Assembly: GCA_963920705.1 (NCBI GenBank)
Contig: OY987231.1
Coordinates: 24,192,200 to 24,256,199 of the forward strand
Source of the DNA: Odiellus spinosus
Taxonomy: Eukaryota > Arthropoda > Arachnida > Opiliones > Phalangiidae
Direction of reading: 5' to 3'
Length of the DNA stretch: 64,000 nucleotides
Below the pieces are notes generated by a model. The model saw only the letters and a program-made list of their open reading frames with translations, was not told the DNA's origin and ran no database searches. The stretch's first letter is position 1. Each line of letters starts with the position of its first letter. Positions 1-11,866 of the stretch are shown in pieces. Both the position numbers and the translations under genes were made by a program.

Positions 1-237
1 AATACGTCATCGAATTGAAAAACTTTCGTCTTCTTACCTCTCCGAGTGAACTTTTAGTTCACGGAGAGGTTCTGTCTGTACGTCATCGAATAGGAAAAAC
101 TTTCGTCTTCTTACCTCTCCGAGTGAACTTTTAGTTCGCGGAGAGGATCTGTCTGACGTCAGAAGAAGACGTCATGTCTGACGTCAGAAGAAGACATGTC
201 TGACATCAGAAGCAGACGTCATCACCCACGGAGCTTG
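1..237. repeat. Short tandem repeats with an internal hairpin
   Basis: A unit of about 77 bp starting ACGTCATCGAAT occurs twice in tandem (from positions 5 and 81). Each unit contains CCTCTCCG and CGGAGAGG as arms of a hairpin, with TGAAC and GTTCA pairing inside. The second copy runs into a shorter degenerate repeat built on TCTGACGTCAGAAGAAGA, about 150-225. The array may extend left of the window. No coding sequence is seen, and 238-545 shows nothing recognisable. Confidence 0.75.
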
Positions 238-545
238 ACCCTCCATAAGAATTCGCATATACAGTTATTAGCTTTTACCATGCTGTAAACGTATATCCAC
301 CACAGCTCATTGAAGAGAAGCAACCGTTACTCGCTTGTTAATTTATAATGATAAACGAACGCCTTATATAGTATCTTTTGGATTCGTGTCTATTTTAGCC
401 TTCTTAGGTTATAGCTTTTACTGAATTGAAGCGTAATATTCCATTAAATTAAAATAAAAACTGATTAAATGATTTAACTTAATCTAAAAACCAATGTTGC
501 TGAAACTTAAATTTAATATAAAAGATATTTTCGAAGATATTCAAT

Positions 546-1186
546 ATTTTCTTATAGGTTGATTAGATAAAGGCGTGTTTTCACGGGTGTTCAAGATAAA
601 ATGAATTAATAAATTTTAGATATTATGGTGCGTTTTCACGGGTAGCCAAGATAAGACGATAAAGATTAGATGTAAAGGTGCCTTCGTAAGGTAAAATTTA
701 ATAAAGATTAGATATAAAGGCGTGTTCGCAGGGTATCCAAGATAAAATGACTTAATAAAGAATAGATATAAAGACGCGTTTCCAAGGTAAAAATGACTTA
801 ATAAAGAATAGATATAAAGACGCGTTTCCAAGGTAAAAATGACTTAATAAAGAATAGATATTAAGTTCCGTTCGCACGAGTACCCAAGATAAAATGACAA
901 AGATAATATATAAATGCCTGTTCGCACGGGTATCTAAGTTAAAAATTAATAAATATTCGATATGAAGCCACGTTCACGCGTGTATCCAAGATAAATTAAT
1001 AAAGATTAGACATAAATCCGCGTTCAGACTGGTATCAAAGAAAAAATAAGATTAGATATAAAGCCCCGTACACACGGGTATCCAAGATAAATACATAACG
1101 ATTAGATATAAAGCCGCTTTCACACGGGTATCCAAGATAAATTAATAAAGATTAGATACAAAGACGCGTTCACAGGTAGCCAAGCT
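546..1186. repeat. Degenerate minisatellite, unit about 45-60 bp
   Basis: About a dozen diverged units follow the pattern CGTGTTCGCACGGGTATCC, then AAGATAAA, then TTAATAAAGATTAGATATAAAG. Unit length varies through small deletions. It passes directly into the perfect 14-bp array that follows. The short minus-strand reading frame within it is a by-product of the repeat. Confidence 0.8.
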
Positions 1187-1627
1187 GAAAAACATGATTT
1201 GAAAAACATGATTTGAAAAACATGATTTGAAAAACATGATTTGAAAAACATGATTTGAAAAACATGATTTGAAAAACATGATTTGAAAAACATGATTTGA
1301 AAAACATGATTTGAAAAACATGATTTGAAAAACATGATTTGAAAAACATGATTTGAAAAACATGATTTGAAAAACATGATTTGAAAAACATGATTTGAAA
1401 AACATGATTTGAAAAACATGATTTGAAAAACATGATTTGAAAAACATGATTTGAAAAACATGATTTGAAAAACATGATTTGAAAAACATGATTTGAAAAA
1501 CATGATTTGAAAAACATGATTTGAAAAACATGATTTGAAAAACATGATTTGAAAAACATGATTTGAAAAACATGATTTGAAAAACATGATTTGAAAAACA
1601 TGATTTGAAAAACATGATTTGAAAAAC
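1187..1627. repeat. Perfect 14-bp minisatellite, 31 copies
   Basis: GAAAAACATGATTT is repeated 31 times without a visible mismatch (1187-1620), followed by a partial copy GAAAAAC. The unit is not a multiple of three and has no stop on the minus strand, so all three minus frames stay open and read the same 14-residue peptide cycle. This explains three overlapping minus-strand frames of 143 to 164 codons, none of which looks like a gene. Such homogeneity suggests recent expansion. Confidence 0.97.
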
Positions 1628-2757
1628 TTTACGCAACTTCGTGTTTAAAGGAATCTCGAAACGCCATTCAAATTGTTCAAAGAGCGTTTATGCATGCATA
1701 ACAAGCCCCTGCTATAGCATAATTCTTTTCAGCCTCTTTTACAATGTCATGGGTCTAGCTATTCCTATGGGCTTGACCATCTTGTTATTATTATTATTAT
1801 TATTATTATTTTATTTCATAAATAATATATTTTTTACTTGACAGTTGTCAATATATATTTTAATATTTTTTCCTATATTTTACGAAATAGGGGAGTATGA
1901 TTTCCTAGGACGAAATTGGGTGTGGAATAATGTGTGGGTCTATTCTACTCGGCATCTTCCAAATCATAATGACAGGTTAGGTTAACGCCGTGTACGAAGA
2001 ACGGAATGTTTCAAAAAGGGCGCGTTCACACTCTAGACGATATTCGTAAAGCAATTTACAATAATTTTGTCACTATCGCCATTACATTTACGCGTAAAGG
2101 GAGAATGCAACCTAGCAACCGGTGTTTTTTATCCATTCATTATAGTTTAAATAGCAGCGCCTAATCCACCGAGAAATATTTACAAACAAAGTCTGAACGC
2201 GACTAGTTTATTAAGAAAGCGGCGGGGGTAAGAGGGTAGGTGCTAGTAGTATTTTGGAGGCCTAGAGGGCTTAAATTCTATATCTAGTTCGTATAGTCGA
2301 GTGGGTGGAACTTCTAAGACTCGAGAGAGAGATGACAATCTTCGAAAGAACATATTTCTTTATTTTATTTGACACCGGAATGTCCTTTTTTGATTTTTTT
2401 TGAATTTGTAAATGAGAATTTGAGTAGATAATTTTCTTTACGATCGAAACTACATTTAATTACCTCGTTCATTATTTAAAAAATGTAAAATAAAAGGTAG
2501 CTTATAATTGGTGGGTTGGAATAAATATGATATTGCCATGAAATTGACTAAGCATAATTACGGAATGAAAATAGAAGTGGGATTTTAAACCCATAATTAA
2601 TATAATTATTAAGCTAATATCAACGTTGGGAGACTCAATTTTCGCTACGGAATAAAGATAATCACGATCTAGGATATAATTGCCGCAAAATTTGATTACT
2701 GGGCAACGCGATGATTGGCTGAAGTAGATTAGTGACGTTATATGATAAAATATTTAA
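1628..2757. other. Gene-free stretch with a TTA microsatellite and one MITE end
   Basis: A (TTA)n microsatellite lies at about 1785-1811. At 2094-2113 there is a lone copy of the TAAAGGGAGAATGCAACC end typical of the TA-flanked MITE family in this window, followed by the family's GCGCCTAATCC motif. No matching right end was found nearby. No gene is supported. Confidence 0.6.
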
Positions 2758-3062
2758 CAGGGTTGCCTCAGTTTTTTCAGATTCACATTCCCTGACCTTT
2801 TCCAACGATTTTCCCTGACCTTTTCGGCTAATACTACCCAATTTTAAGCTTTTATTGTTTTATATAATCGCGTTCGCCAAACTGCGGGCGTATCTTTGTT
2901 CTAATCTATACAACTGACACGCGGCCAGGTGAGAATCTTCTCCGAGGATAATGATCGCAATTTCGTGGCTTCTCAAAAGATCTTTACATTCCCCGAATTT
3001 TTAAAATATCTTAAAATTCCCTGACTTTTTTCATTAATTTTTAAATTCCCTGACTTTTCCCC
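2758..3062 (+). mobile_element. hAT-like MITE, right end missing
   Basis: It starts CAGGGTTGCCTCAG and carries repeated blocks of AAATTCCCTGACTTTTTC. In the middle it has the family core TATAATCGCGTTCGCCAAACT and AATCTATACAACTGACACG, shared with the copies at 27825 and 55431. The expected right end (GTGGCAACCCTG) is absent; the sequence stops after TTCCCTGACTTTTCC. It has no coding capacity. Assignment to hAT rests only on the CAGGG terminus. Confidence 0.75.
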
Positions 3063-4393
3063 GTCTTACGTCATATCTACGATTATTTTCAGAGTAAAAT
3101 AAGCGCTGGATTACGAGAAAGCGCGTGATTTACGCGAGCGGCCAATCAAAACTGTGCCTTAAATAAAAATGGTTCAATTTAAACCGTGTCAAAATAAAAT
3201 GTTAAAATGTTTAAATTAAATTGAGATTAAAAAAGATTTTAATTCATTCTATTTTCGTTTAATTATCATTAATGGTATTAATTTTATCGTGGTTTCATTA
3301 TTTTTGGCGCGAACTAAAATATTACCTAAGAAACGCGCCAATCAGCGGTTAGAACCTTCATTCTTATTACAAGGAAAAGCAACCTCGTCACGATTAAGAA
3401 GAAAAAGTGCCAAGTTTCATCCGGAGCGTAAGCCGTCAAAGCCGCGTATCATTGATAGTTAATTCTTAGTTAAGTATTCAATCTAAGTTTGCGTCGAAAA
3501 TTGAATTAGGACCAACGTTTTCTCGGTACTCTCCGTATATATTCGTCGTTGCAAATCCGAATTGAACTTTAACCTCGTATTTTGATAAAGCCCTATGATA
3601 TTTTTCAGACATATCTAACCCCGCCATACCACCCTCGCAGTTTTAATAATAATAAAAAAAATCGGATTAGAAGAAAACTTATAAGAGCAGCTGCTAGCGC
3701 GACCTAAGATACGAATTCACTCGGGAAACGAGTTTAAAATAAGGCCGCAAACCTAGGCGGATTAATACACGATGTTAAATCCGTTAGATTACGAAAATAG
3801 TACGGGTCTTTAGAGATTAATGGATATAAAAATCTGTTTCGGATTATATACGCTTAGAACTATGATGAAATTTAATCTCTACGCCTACGCTTAAATTTTC
3901 TAGGGGTCATCAATGAAAAAACATTGATATTTCACATTTTACGTACGTCATAGTTTTCTTATTTAAAAAGAGAACGCAACCTTAATCCATTCCTTATCCT
4001 TTAAATTGGCTTAATCTACTTTGTAATTCTAATTCTCTCTTTGTACGAGCTTAATAATTCTTAGAACCCGGTAGGGTTCTATGTATTGGGCCCATCATCA
4101 TCTGCAATGCTATTTTGATTTCCTAAAAAATTCAGTCTCTAGCCAATCAAAACGCTCCATTCTCCCATAGAATAACATTAAAATCGACTCTTTCGAGGAC
4201 AAGTCCAGTGATTGACAGAACTAAAAGAGGAATTATTTGTTACAGATATAATCACTTTTAAATGGTAGAGCAAGGTTCGAATGTTGAACTTTTCAAGTTT
4301 CATTTAAAAATATTAAGTCTAAGTATTTTAAAATTAATTCTAAAGTTGACCCTTTTTTTGGTACTTAGCTGGTTTCGCGCATGGCCAAATCGT
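3063..4393. other. Gene-free stretch
   Basis: AT-rich non-coding sequence. At 4163-4180 there is an isolated copy of CCCATAGAATAACATTA, the terminal motif of the fold-back element at 4394-5157, in the same orientation as that element's right end. No exon-like frame or RNA gene was recognised. Confidence 0.5.
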
Positions 4394-5157
4394 AATGTTA
4401 TTCTATGGGATTTGGTTTTTTGAAAGTGGCTTACCTTTCAGATTTATTTTCTAATACTTCCGGATATTTTTCAGACTTGGATTTTCTGTGTGGTATGAAT
4501 TAAGATTCGAGCTTTATTTTAAGACTAATTTCATAATTTTACACCAATTAGATGGCCCACAATCTATTTATGAAAACGGAGGGAACAACAAGGCGGAGAA
4601 ATAGATTCGCCAAAAACCTAAGCCTAATTTGACAAATTAGGCTTAGGTTTTATATGGCTTTTTAAAATCACGAGCACGAGCGCGCGCGCTTGATTTGGAG
4701 GCTATGGGTATTGAACTCTTAAGCTGGGTTTTCAAAGGAGCGGGTAGCGGGTCAAAATCCAGCGGGTGCGAGAAAATGAAAGCGGAGCGAGAATATCTAA
4801 TCTAGTTAGATCGGAGCGGGTAGCGATTTTTTACCCTCTTTCCCGCGATTTACACTCTCTCGCGCAAAAACTCGCTTTAATGAAAACGGTCTTTTGCTTA
4901 GCGGGAGCGAGATATTTCAGTTTTTTCTCGCACCCGCTGGATTTTTGCCCGCTACCCGCTCCTTTGAAAACCCAGCTTTATGACTTAATTTCTCCTTCTT
5001 CATATTTTTGCCGTTTATAGACTGTGACCAAACTAATCGGTATAAAATTATGAAATTAGTCTTAAAATAAAGCCTGTAAAATATTTGGAAGCATTAGAAA
5101 ATAAATCTGAAAGGTAAGTCTCTTGCAAAAAATCTAAATCCCATAGAATAACATTAA
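4394..5157. mobile_element. Nested fold-back (inverted repeat) element
   Basis: Outer arms: 4394-4580 against 5022-5157. Both begin AATGTTATTCTATGGGATTT and stay recognisably complementary through CTTACCTTTCAGATTTATTT and TTTATTTTAAGACTAATTTC; the left arm carries an extra block of about 45 bp. Inner arms: 4721-4776 against 4923-4978, 56 bp with one clear substitution region, GC-rich, starting AAGCTGGGTTTTCAAAGGAG. Inside the left half, 4613-4630 and 4634-4651 form a further perfect 18-bp hairpin. No transposase is visible. Confidence 0.85.
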
Positions 5158-5239
5158 TTTTCAATTTCTCCGCCTTAAAAGTACTCTCCTTTTTAAAAAT
5201 GAGTGAAATTCCGAACGACTTGCCATTCCGAACGGCAAT

Positions 5240-7193
5240 AAGGAAGGTATTAACATCAAAAATAATGAAAAAATTAATTGGAATTTGGTTTAAAGGGCAA
5301 TGGGGAAAATATAAAGATTTCGCTGCGGCTGTCGGAGGTATTAACATCAAAATTGCTGAAATAATTAATTTAAATTTGGTTTAAAGGGCAATGGGGAAAA
5401 TATAAAGATTTCATTGCGGCTGTCGGAGGTATTAACATCAAAATTGCTGAAATAATTATTTTAAATTTGGTTTAAAGGGCAATGGGGAAAATATAAAGAT
5501 TTCACTGCGGCTGTCGGAGGTATTAACATCAAAATTGATGAAAAATTTAATTTAAATTTGGTTTAAAGGGCAATGGGGAAAATATAATGATTTCGCTGCG
5601 GCTGTCGGAGGTATTAACATCAAAATTGATGAAAAAAATAATTTTAATTGGGTTTAAAGGGCAATGGGGAAAATGTAGAGATCTGACTGAATCAATTGAG
5701 GCTGCCCCAGCTATTAACATCAAAACTTATGAAAAAATTAATTTTAATTGGGTTTAAAGGGCAATGGTAAAAATGTAGAAATTTGACTAAATCAAGTGCG
5801 GCTGCCCCAGCTATTAACATCAAAAATTATGAAAAAATTAATTTTAATTGGGTTTAAAGGGCAATGGTAAAAATGTAGAAATTTGACTAAATCAAGTGCG
5901 GCTGCCGCAGCTATTAACATCAAAAATTATGAAAAAATTTAGTTTAATTAGGTTTAAAGGGCAATGGTAAAAATGTAGAAATTTGACTAAATCAAGTGCG
6001 GCTGCCCCAGCTATTAACATCAAAAAAACGTAAAAATTAATTTTAATTGGGATTAAAGGGCAATGGTAAAAATGTAGAAATTTGACTGAATCAAGTGCGG
6101 CTGCCCCAGCTATTAACATCAAAAATAAGGAAAAAATTAATTTTAATTGGGATTAAAGGGCAATGGTAAAAATGTAGAGATATGACTGAATCAATTGCGG
6201 CTGCCCCAGCTATTAACATCAGAAATTATGAAAAAATTAATTTTAATTGGGTTTAAAGGGCAATGGTACAAATGTAGAGATCTGACTGAATCAAGTGCGG
6301 CTGCCCCAGCTATTAACATCAAAAATAATGTAAAAATTTATTTTAATTGGGATTAAAGGGCACTGGTAAAAATGTAGAGGTTTGACTGAATCAAGTGAGG
6401 CTGCCCCAGCTATTAACATCAAAAATAATGAAAAAATAAATTTTAATTGGGATTAAAGGGCACTGGTAAAAATGTAGAAATTTGACTGAATCAAGTGAGG
6501 CTGCCCCAGCTATTAACATCAAAAATTGTGAAATAATTAATTTTAATTGGGTTTAAAGGGCAATGGTAAAAATGTAGAGATCTGACTGAATCAAGTGCGG
6601 CTGCCCCAGCTATTAACATCAAAAATAATGAAAAAATAAATTTTAATTGGGATTAAAGGGCACTGGTAAAAATGTAGAAATTTGACTGAATCAAGTGAGG
6701 CTGCCCCAGCTATTAACATCAAAAATTGTGAAATAATTAATTTTAATTGGGTTTAAAGGGCAATGGTAAAAATGTAGAGATCTGACTGAATCAAGTGCGG
6801 CTGCCCCAGCTGTTAACATCAAAAATAATGAAAAAATTAATTTTAATTGGGATTAAGAGGCACTGGTAAAAATGTAGAGATTTGACTGAATCAAGTGCGT
6901 CTGCCCCAGCTATTAACATCAAAAATAATGTAAAAATTAATTTTAATTGGGATTAAAGGGCAATGGTAAAAATGTAGAGATTTGACTGAATCAAGTGCGG
7001 CTCCCCCAGCTATTAACATCAAAAATAATGTAAAATTTTTTTTTAATTGGAATTAAAGGGCAATGGTAAAAATGTAGAGATTTGACTGAATCAAGTGCGG
7101 CTGCCGCAGCTATTAACATCAAAAATTATGAAAAAATTAATTTTAATTGGGTTTAAAGGGAATGGTAAAAATGTAGAGATTTGACTGAATCAC
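5240..7193. repeat. Tandem satellite-like array, 91-bp then 100-bp units
   Basis: About 21 units, each marked by TATTAACATCAAAA and TTTAAAGGGCAATGG. The first five are 91 bp long and contain GCGGCTGTCGGAGG. From about 5611 the unit becomes 100 bp and carries GCGGCTGCCCCAGC with an added TGACTGAATCAAGT segment. Positions 6421-6620 and 6621-6820 are a duplicated two-unit block differing at one base I could see. Short frames inside are repeat by-products. Confidence 0.95.
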
Positions 7194-7257
7194 TTTTTAA
7201 TGGGCTAGTCTTTTAATATAGAAGTTAACACTTTCGTGTTAGACTGAAGTGACAGAT

Positions 7258-8677
7258 ATTATATCAAAAATGTCTTTGCGAACAAAGACCCAGAAGGACA
7301 TGTTATGGCCTTGAATGTCTGAAGTGACAGATATTTAATTTTCTTTTAAAACATTAAATTTAAATACAATTAAATTTTCTTTTAAAACATGAAATTTAAA
7401 TACAATTAGATTTTCTTTTAAAACGAAATTTAAATATAATCACAATCTGGCACGATTTAGAGTTTCAAATTTCAATACAACTGATTTTATTCACTCGGAA
7501 ATATTTAAGAAAAACATAACAGACGATTTTCTCCCATTGACGCTTAACATTAAATTTCGATAGAAAAATATACTTAATTTAGCTTTGGCTTTAGGCATAG
7601 ACTCAAAGTTCTATGATCTGATCTCATACCTTAATTGGATAATGTTTTCTATGGATAATGCTTTATTATAACTCTTCGACTTTAGTCGAGGCAATTCGTT
7701 CTCGTTCATGTTAGCTTATGAATGCTTATCAAGGAATTTAAAGGGAAAAAAATTCCCCATATTTTAATTTTTAATCTAGGTTGCAAACGAACAAACCTAA
7801 TCCATGGATAATGTTTTATTACAACTCCTCGACTTTAGTCGAGGCAATTCGTTCATGTTAGCTTACCGATGCTTATACAAGGAATTTAAAGGGAATAAAA
7901 ATTCACCATATTTTAATTTTTAACTTGGGTTGCAAACGAACAAACCTAATTCATGGATGTTTTTTTATAACTCCTAATAACTTATTAGTGGTCCCTTATG
8001 GAAATCATCATTTTAATTGTACGGTTTTAATGAAAAGAAAAATGAAAGTATTACAATTTATTTAAAAAGCTTATCCGCTCTAAAATTCGTCGCTTTGAAA
8101 TTCTCTCCGCTTGCGCGCGCAATATAGCTTTGAAAGTACAAATTGTTATGGTTTGCGTCGTCTGCTAAGCTAGAAAAGAAGGTGACTTTAAACGGGCTTT
8201 AAAAAACACATTTCCCTTTATCATATACCCATTCCAATAAACCGGCGAGTATTTTTAACGATCCGTTCAATCGCGAGTCGTGGAAATTCGGGTTAAACTA
8301 AGAAAACATAAAGTGGACTCGCGTTATACTGAAAAATAACAGTTCAATACACGTTTTCCCTGAAAAATAATTAAGCGAAATTTAATGTTAAGCGTCAATG
8401 GGAGAAAATCGTCTGTTATGTTTTTCTTAAATATTTCCGAGTGAATAAAATCAGTTGTATTGAAATTTGAAACTCTAAATCGTGCCAGATTGTGATTATA
8501 TTTAAATTTCGTTTTAAAAGAAAATCTAATTGTATTTAAATTTCATGTTTTAAAAGAAAATTTAATTGTATTTAAATTTAATGTTTTAAAAGAAAATTAA
8601 ATATCTGTCACTTCAGACATTCAAGGCCATAACATGTCCTTCTGGGTCTTTGTTCGCAAAGACATTTTTGATATAAT
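7258..8677. mobile_element. 302-bp perfect inverted repeat flanking an 816-bp centre
   Basis: Left arm 7258-7559 and right arm 8376-8677 are reverse complements of equal length. Read base by base I find no mismatch or gap. The arms start ATTATATCAAAAATGTC and end CTTAACATTAAATTTCG. This is the structure of a long-terminal-inverted-repeat non-autonomous transposon or fold-back element; identical arms imply recent insertion or gene conversion. No flanking target duplication is clear. The centre has no reading frame of note. Confidence 0.88.
7649..7960. repeat. Two tandem copies of a unit of about 155 bp inside the inverted repeat centre
   Basis: Two direct copies each carry ATGGATAATG, the small palindrome CGACTTTAGTCG, GGCAATTCGTT, AAGGAATTTAAAGGGAA and GTTGCAAACGAACAAACCTA. 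They lie wholly inside the spacer of the 302-bp inverted repeat, which suggests the spacer expanded by duplication. Confidence 0.8.
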
Positions 8678-8993
8678 TAATAATAGATTCGATGAGAGGA
8701 ATTCGAGATTTAACTAAGTTCATTTCGGGGATTAGGTTCGCTAGATATAGTCCTAGGAAAGTCCGTACAATATCGATCGGACAAGGATGTCGCGATTCCC
8801 ACGGATCCTAAAAAACGACTTTTAATTTGAAATAAGAAGACTATCAGCCTCGGTGCGAGGCTACAATTCGTCGCTACGTTTCCTTCTGCCCGAAGCGAAG
8901 GAAATTTAAACAGAAAGAGGTCTATTATTTTTAAGCTAACGCTATAAATTTAAATTAAAAAATACCCAAATAACCAAATTTCTATTTAATAAC

Positions 8994-9352
8994 AACATTC
9001 CTTTTGAACTCCCATTTAAATGTAGCGCGCGCTTTGTTAATTTCGCGCCAAAAATATTCCTTTTGAACTACCATTTAAATGTCGCGCGCGCTTCGTTAAT
9101 TTCGCGCCAAAAATAATTCCTTTTGAACGACCATTTTAATGTCGCGCGCGATTCATCAATTTCGCGCCAAAAATATTCCTTTTGAACTACCATTTAAATG
9201 TCGCGCGCGCTTCGTTAATTTCGCGCCAAAAATAATTCCTTTTGAACGACCATTTTAATGTCGCGCGCGATTCATCAATTTCGCGCCAAAAATATTCCTT
9301 TTGAACTACCATTTAAATGTCGCGAGCGCTTTGTCAATTTCGCGCCAAAAAT
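8994..9352. repeat. CG-rich 60-bp tandem repeat, 6 units
   Basis: Six units of about 60 bp follow the pattern ATTCCTTTTGAACTACCATT, then TAAATGTCGCGCGCGCTTCG, then TTAATTTCGCGCCAAAAAT. Two unit types alternate (AACTACC and AACGACC), and the two-unit blocks at about 9051-9170 and 9171-9290 appear identical, giving a 120-bp higher-order repeat. The CGCGCGCG cores stand out from the AT-rich surroundings. Confidence 0.93.
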
Positions 9353-10887
9353 TAAGGTTAGATTGAATTATTCTCGGTTATCGCGAGAGTGGCGCGAGGT
9401 TGTCGTTCCGTAAAATACATAATGATAATAATCTTCGGATTATCTTTATATATATTACGCGTTGTAAAGAATGAAAAGGGCGCGAAATTGCGCGAGAGAA
9501 AGAGAGAGCGCGCGCGCCACAAGAATTAGTGATGTCTCGACTATCTATTGTAACGGTATAACCATAATTAATGTCACGCGACAAACATAGGAGAACTATC
9601 GTGTTCTACGAGACTTATAACGAGTAGGCTTCACGCTTCGCTGGTGACAATTGGCGGGAAAAATAGGGGTGAAACCGCGCGCGCGTTTACAACTTTTAAA
9701 CTCTTTCATTACAAGAAGCCCGCGAGCTCCGAAAGATATCAAAGGCGTGATGAAATGAAAATAGGAATTTTGCTATTTGGGCCTAAATCAAACATCCTCT
9801 CATTTCTGTAGTTAATATATTCAATATTTTTTACTTATTCTATGGGAGCGAAATTAGGTAAAAACGGTCTAATTTCTGTAGATTAAACTGATATTTCGAA
9901 GAAACAAATTTGATAATTAGTTTTAAACAAGTTCTAACGAAATTAAGAATCGACTTAGCAATTTTTCAAAAAGGTTTCCCGCACGATCCTCAAGTTACGT
10001 AAAAGAGCTAAATTTTCCAGTAACGCGTGTTACCGATCCTTTAAGAGGGTGGGGTGATATTAAAGCTAAGCCTAGTCATCAGCACGGTCCTCTAAGTACG
10101 CGCGTAAGAGAGAGGACATTACATTTATAAAAGCATTGAAAAGGACGGAATGAGACGCGACATTATAGATGGTATCTACAAATGTTGATGACGCCAAATT
10201 CTATGTCAAGTAAAAGACTAAAGTACATTTGGGGAGCTCTTGGAATCGGAAGTCATCCCGCCTTTAATTTATACCGCGTTTAAAGCTACGGTATCCCTTT
10301 ATTTCTAAAGGTAATTATATCAGAAATATAACGCGTAGTCTAGCTTCGAATTTAGTGTCAATTGTAAGTGAAAAAGAGAGGATTCTTTACCGAGTGTGGA
10401 GTTTGTACTCGAAACTCGCGTAAGGCTTTATTTATTCTAAGTATCATAGGAAAGAGAGATAAGCTTCGCAAAATGGCAACTATGTTGATGCGTTTACGCG
10501 TGTCAATGTATATTCTTAGAGGATAAATTGTTTCGGAAAAAATATATACTAGGTTTTAAAATAATTAATAAATATGACCCTGTACTGAATTTGCAATAAT
10601 TAAGATATAAGATTAAAAACAGCTAATGTTTTTACCAATTAAAATGGAACAGATTTAGGGCCTAAATAAAATTAATTACTTAAACGTGATTAAAATTAAT
10701 TGTAGTCGTATTCCTTCAATCCAGAGGGAATAAAATTTTGAATATGGGGTTTTAATTTTATGATAAAATTAGAAATTGTTCGAAAAAATGATTTGAAATA
10801 ATAAATTCCAAATAAAACGCGACTACTTTCTTCAATTCGTGTTTAATATCGCGTATCAATCCGCCTCAAGTGTTCGTCGTGTCGTGC
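9353..10887. other. Gene-free stretch
   Basis: No gene supported. It contains CG-rich patches (about 9480-9520 and 9675-9695). One TTATTCTATGGGA motif near 9837 matches the terminal motif of the fold-back element at 4394. Confidence 0.5.
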
Positions 10888-11229
10888 TAAAGGGAGAATG
10901 TAACCTATCGATTCTTTAGGCCTAATCCAACAGTAAACAAAAAAAAAAAAAATTTTAACTAAAAATAAATTTAAAACTTAATTTGGAAAATAGGCTTGGC
11001 TGGATTCATGGAGATTGGAAATTCTTGGTGCTAAAGGGTCATCGACCAATAAGAGAAGGCCCGTCGTTAAGACCAGATCTCCGTGAGACTTCCAATAACA
11101 TTCTATTGGTAAATCCAGCTAAGCCTACTTTCGAGGGTACGTTTTAAATTTATTTCAAGTTTAATATTCAGTTGGATTAGGCCTATTTAAACGATAAGGA
11201 ATACTAATTATGTTCCATTCTCCCTTTAA
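10888..11229. mobile_element. TA-flanked MITE, copy 1
   Basis: Left end TAAAGGGAGAATGTAACC and right end (reverse complement) TTAAAGGGAGAATGGAAC form terminal inverted repeats. Both carry GGCCTAATCCAAC about 45 bp further in, and a third paired motif, TAGGCTTGGCTGGATT against TAGGCTTAGCTGGATT, deeper still. A TA dinucleotide sits at each edge, as expected for a TA target duplication of Tc1/mariner-type elements. No coding capacity. Confidence 0.85.
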
Positions 11230-11866
11230 ACACCAATGCAACCTCAAATGGCAATCGTACAGTGACAGAATTATTGGATTTTTTTTTTACGAATATACCA
11301 AAAATCTTTTTTTTTTTGGGTTTTTTTTTTTTAACGCTAATGAGAGGCTGTTTAAGGGGTGAAATTCTGTATCTTCGTATAATAATTACGATCTTAAAAG
11401 GGAGCAAATTCTCTATGATCAAACCAGTTTCACTAATGATAAAATCTATTTTTTCCAAGAAGGCAACCTTCTACGTCTTTCTACTCTAGTTTTTTCTTTT
11501 TTATTTTTTTGGTTGAATCCACTAAATTATCGATTCAGAACGGAGTGTAGGGCTCTTTCTAACCCGGGGTTGTTGAATTTCCACTCCCAGAAAAGTGTCC
11601 AACCTTTTTTTTGGTTACTTTATATTAAAAAAGCCTTAAAAGCAATTTTTAGTGGTACCTCAACCTACGTTATTTTAATACTAAAAATGTTTCCACCATC
11701 ATTTTCGAAACCCGTTAAAGGGATAATGACACGCGTCTTAATTTTAACTCGGAATTAATGTTAAAATATTATTATAAACTGATTAAATGCTTCTCAATGT
11801 TAATTTACGAAGTTGCTAAGCCTAAATGTCAGAATTATCATGGGTAAACAAAGCGCGTTCTAAATT
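11230..11866. other. Gene-free stretch with poly-T tracts
   Basis: Long T tracts at 11279-11330 and short open frames of unremarkable composition. One lone TTAAAGGGATAATGA motif at about 11717 matches the MITE family end. No gene is supported. Confidence 0.5.

Noticed and set aside
1120-1636. Three overlapping minus-strand frames repeating a Phe/Cys-rich 14-residue unit
   Set aside because: Produced by a 14-bp repeat lacking stops on that strand; identical peptide in all three frames, no gene context.
4262-4285. tRNA-like boxes (TGGTAGAGCA and GGTTCGAAT)
   Set aside because: The boxes are nearly adjacent and no cloverleaf can be drawn around them.
11262-11489. Short open frame through poly-T tracts
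   Set aside because: Phe-rich translation of homopolymer T; no support.
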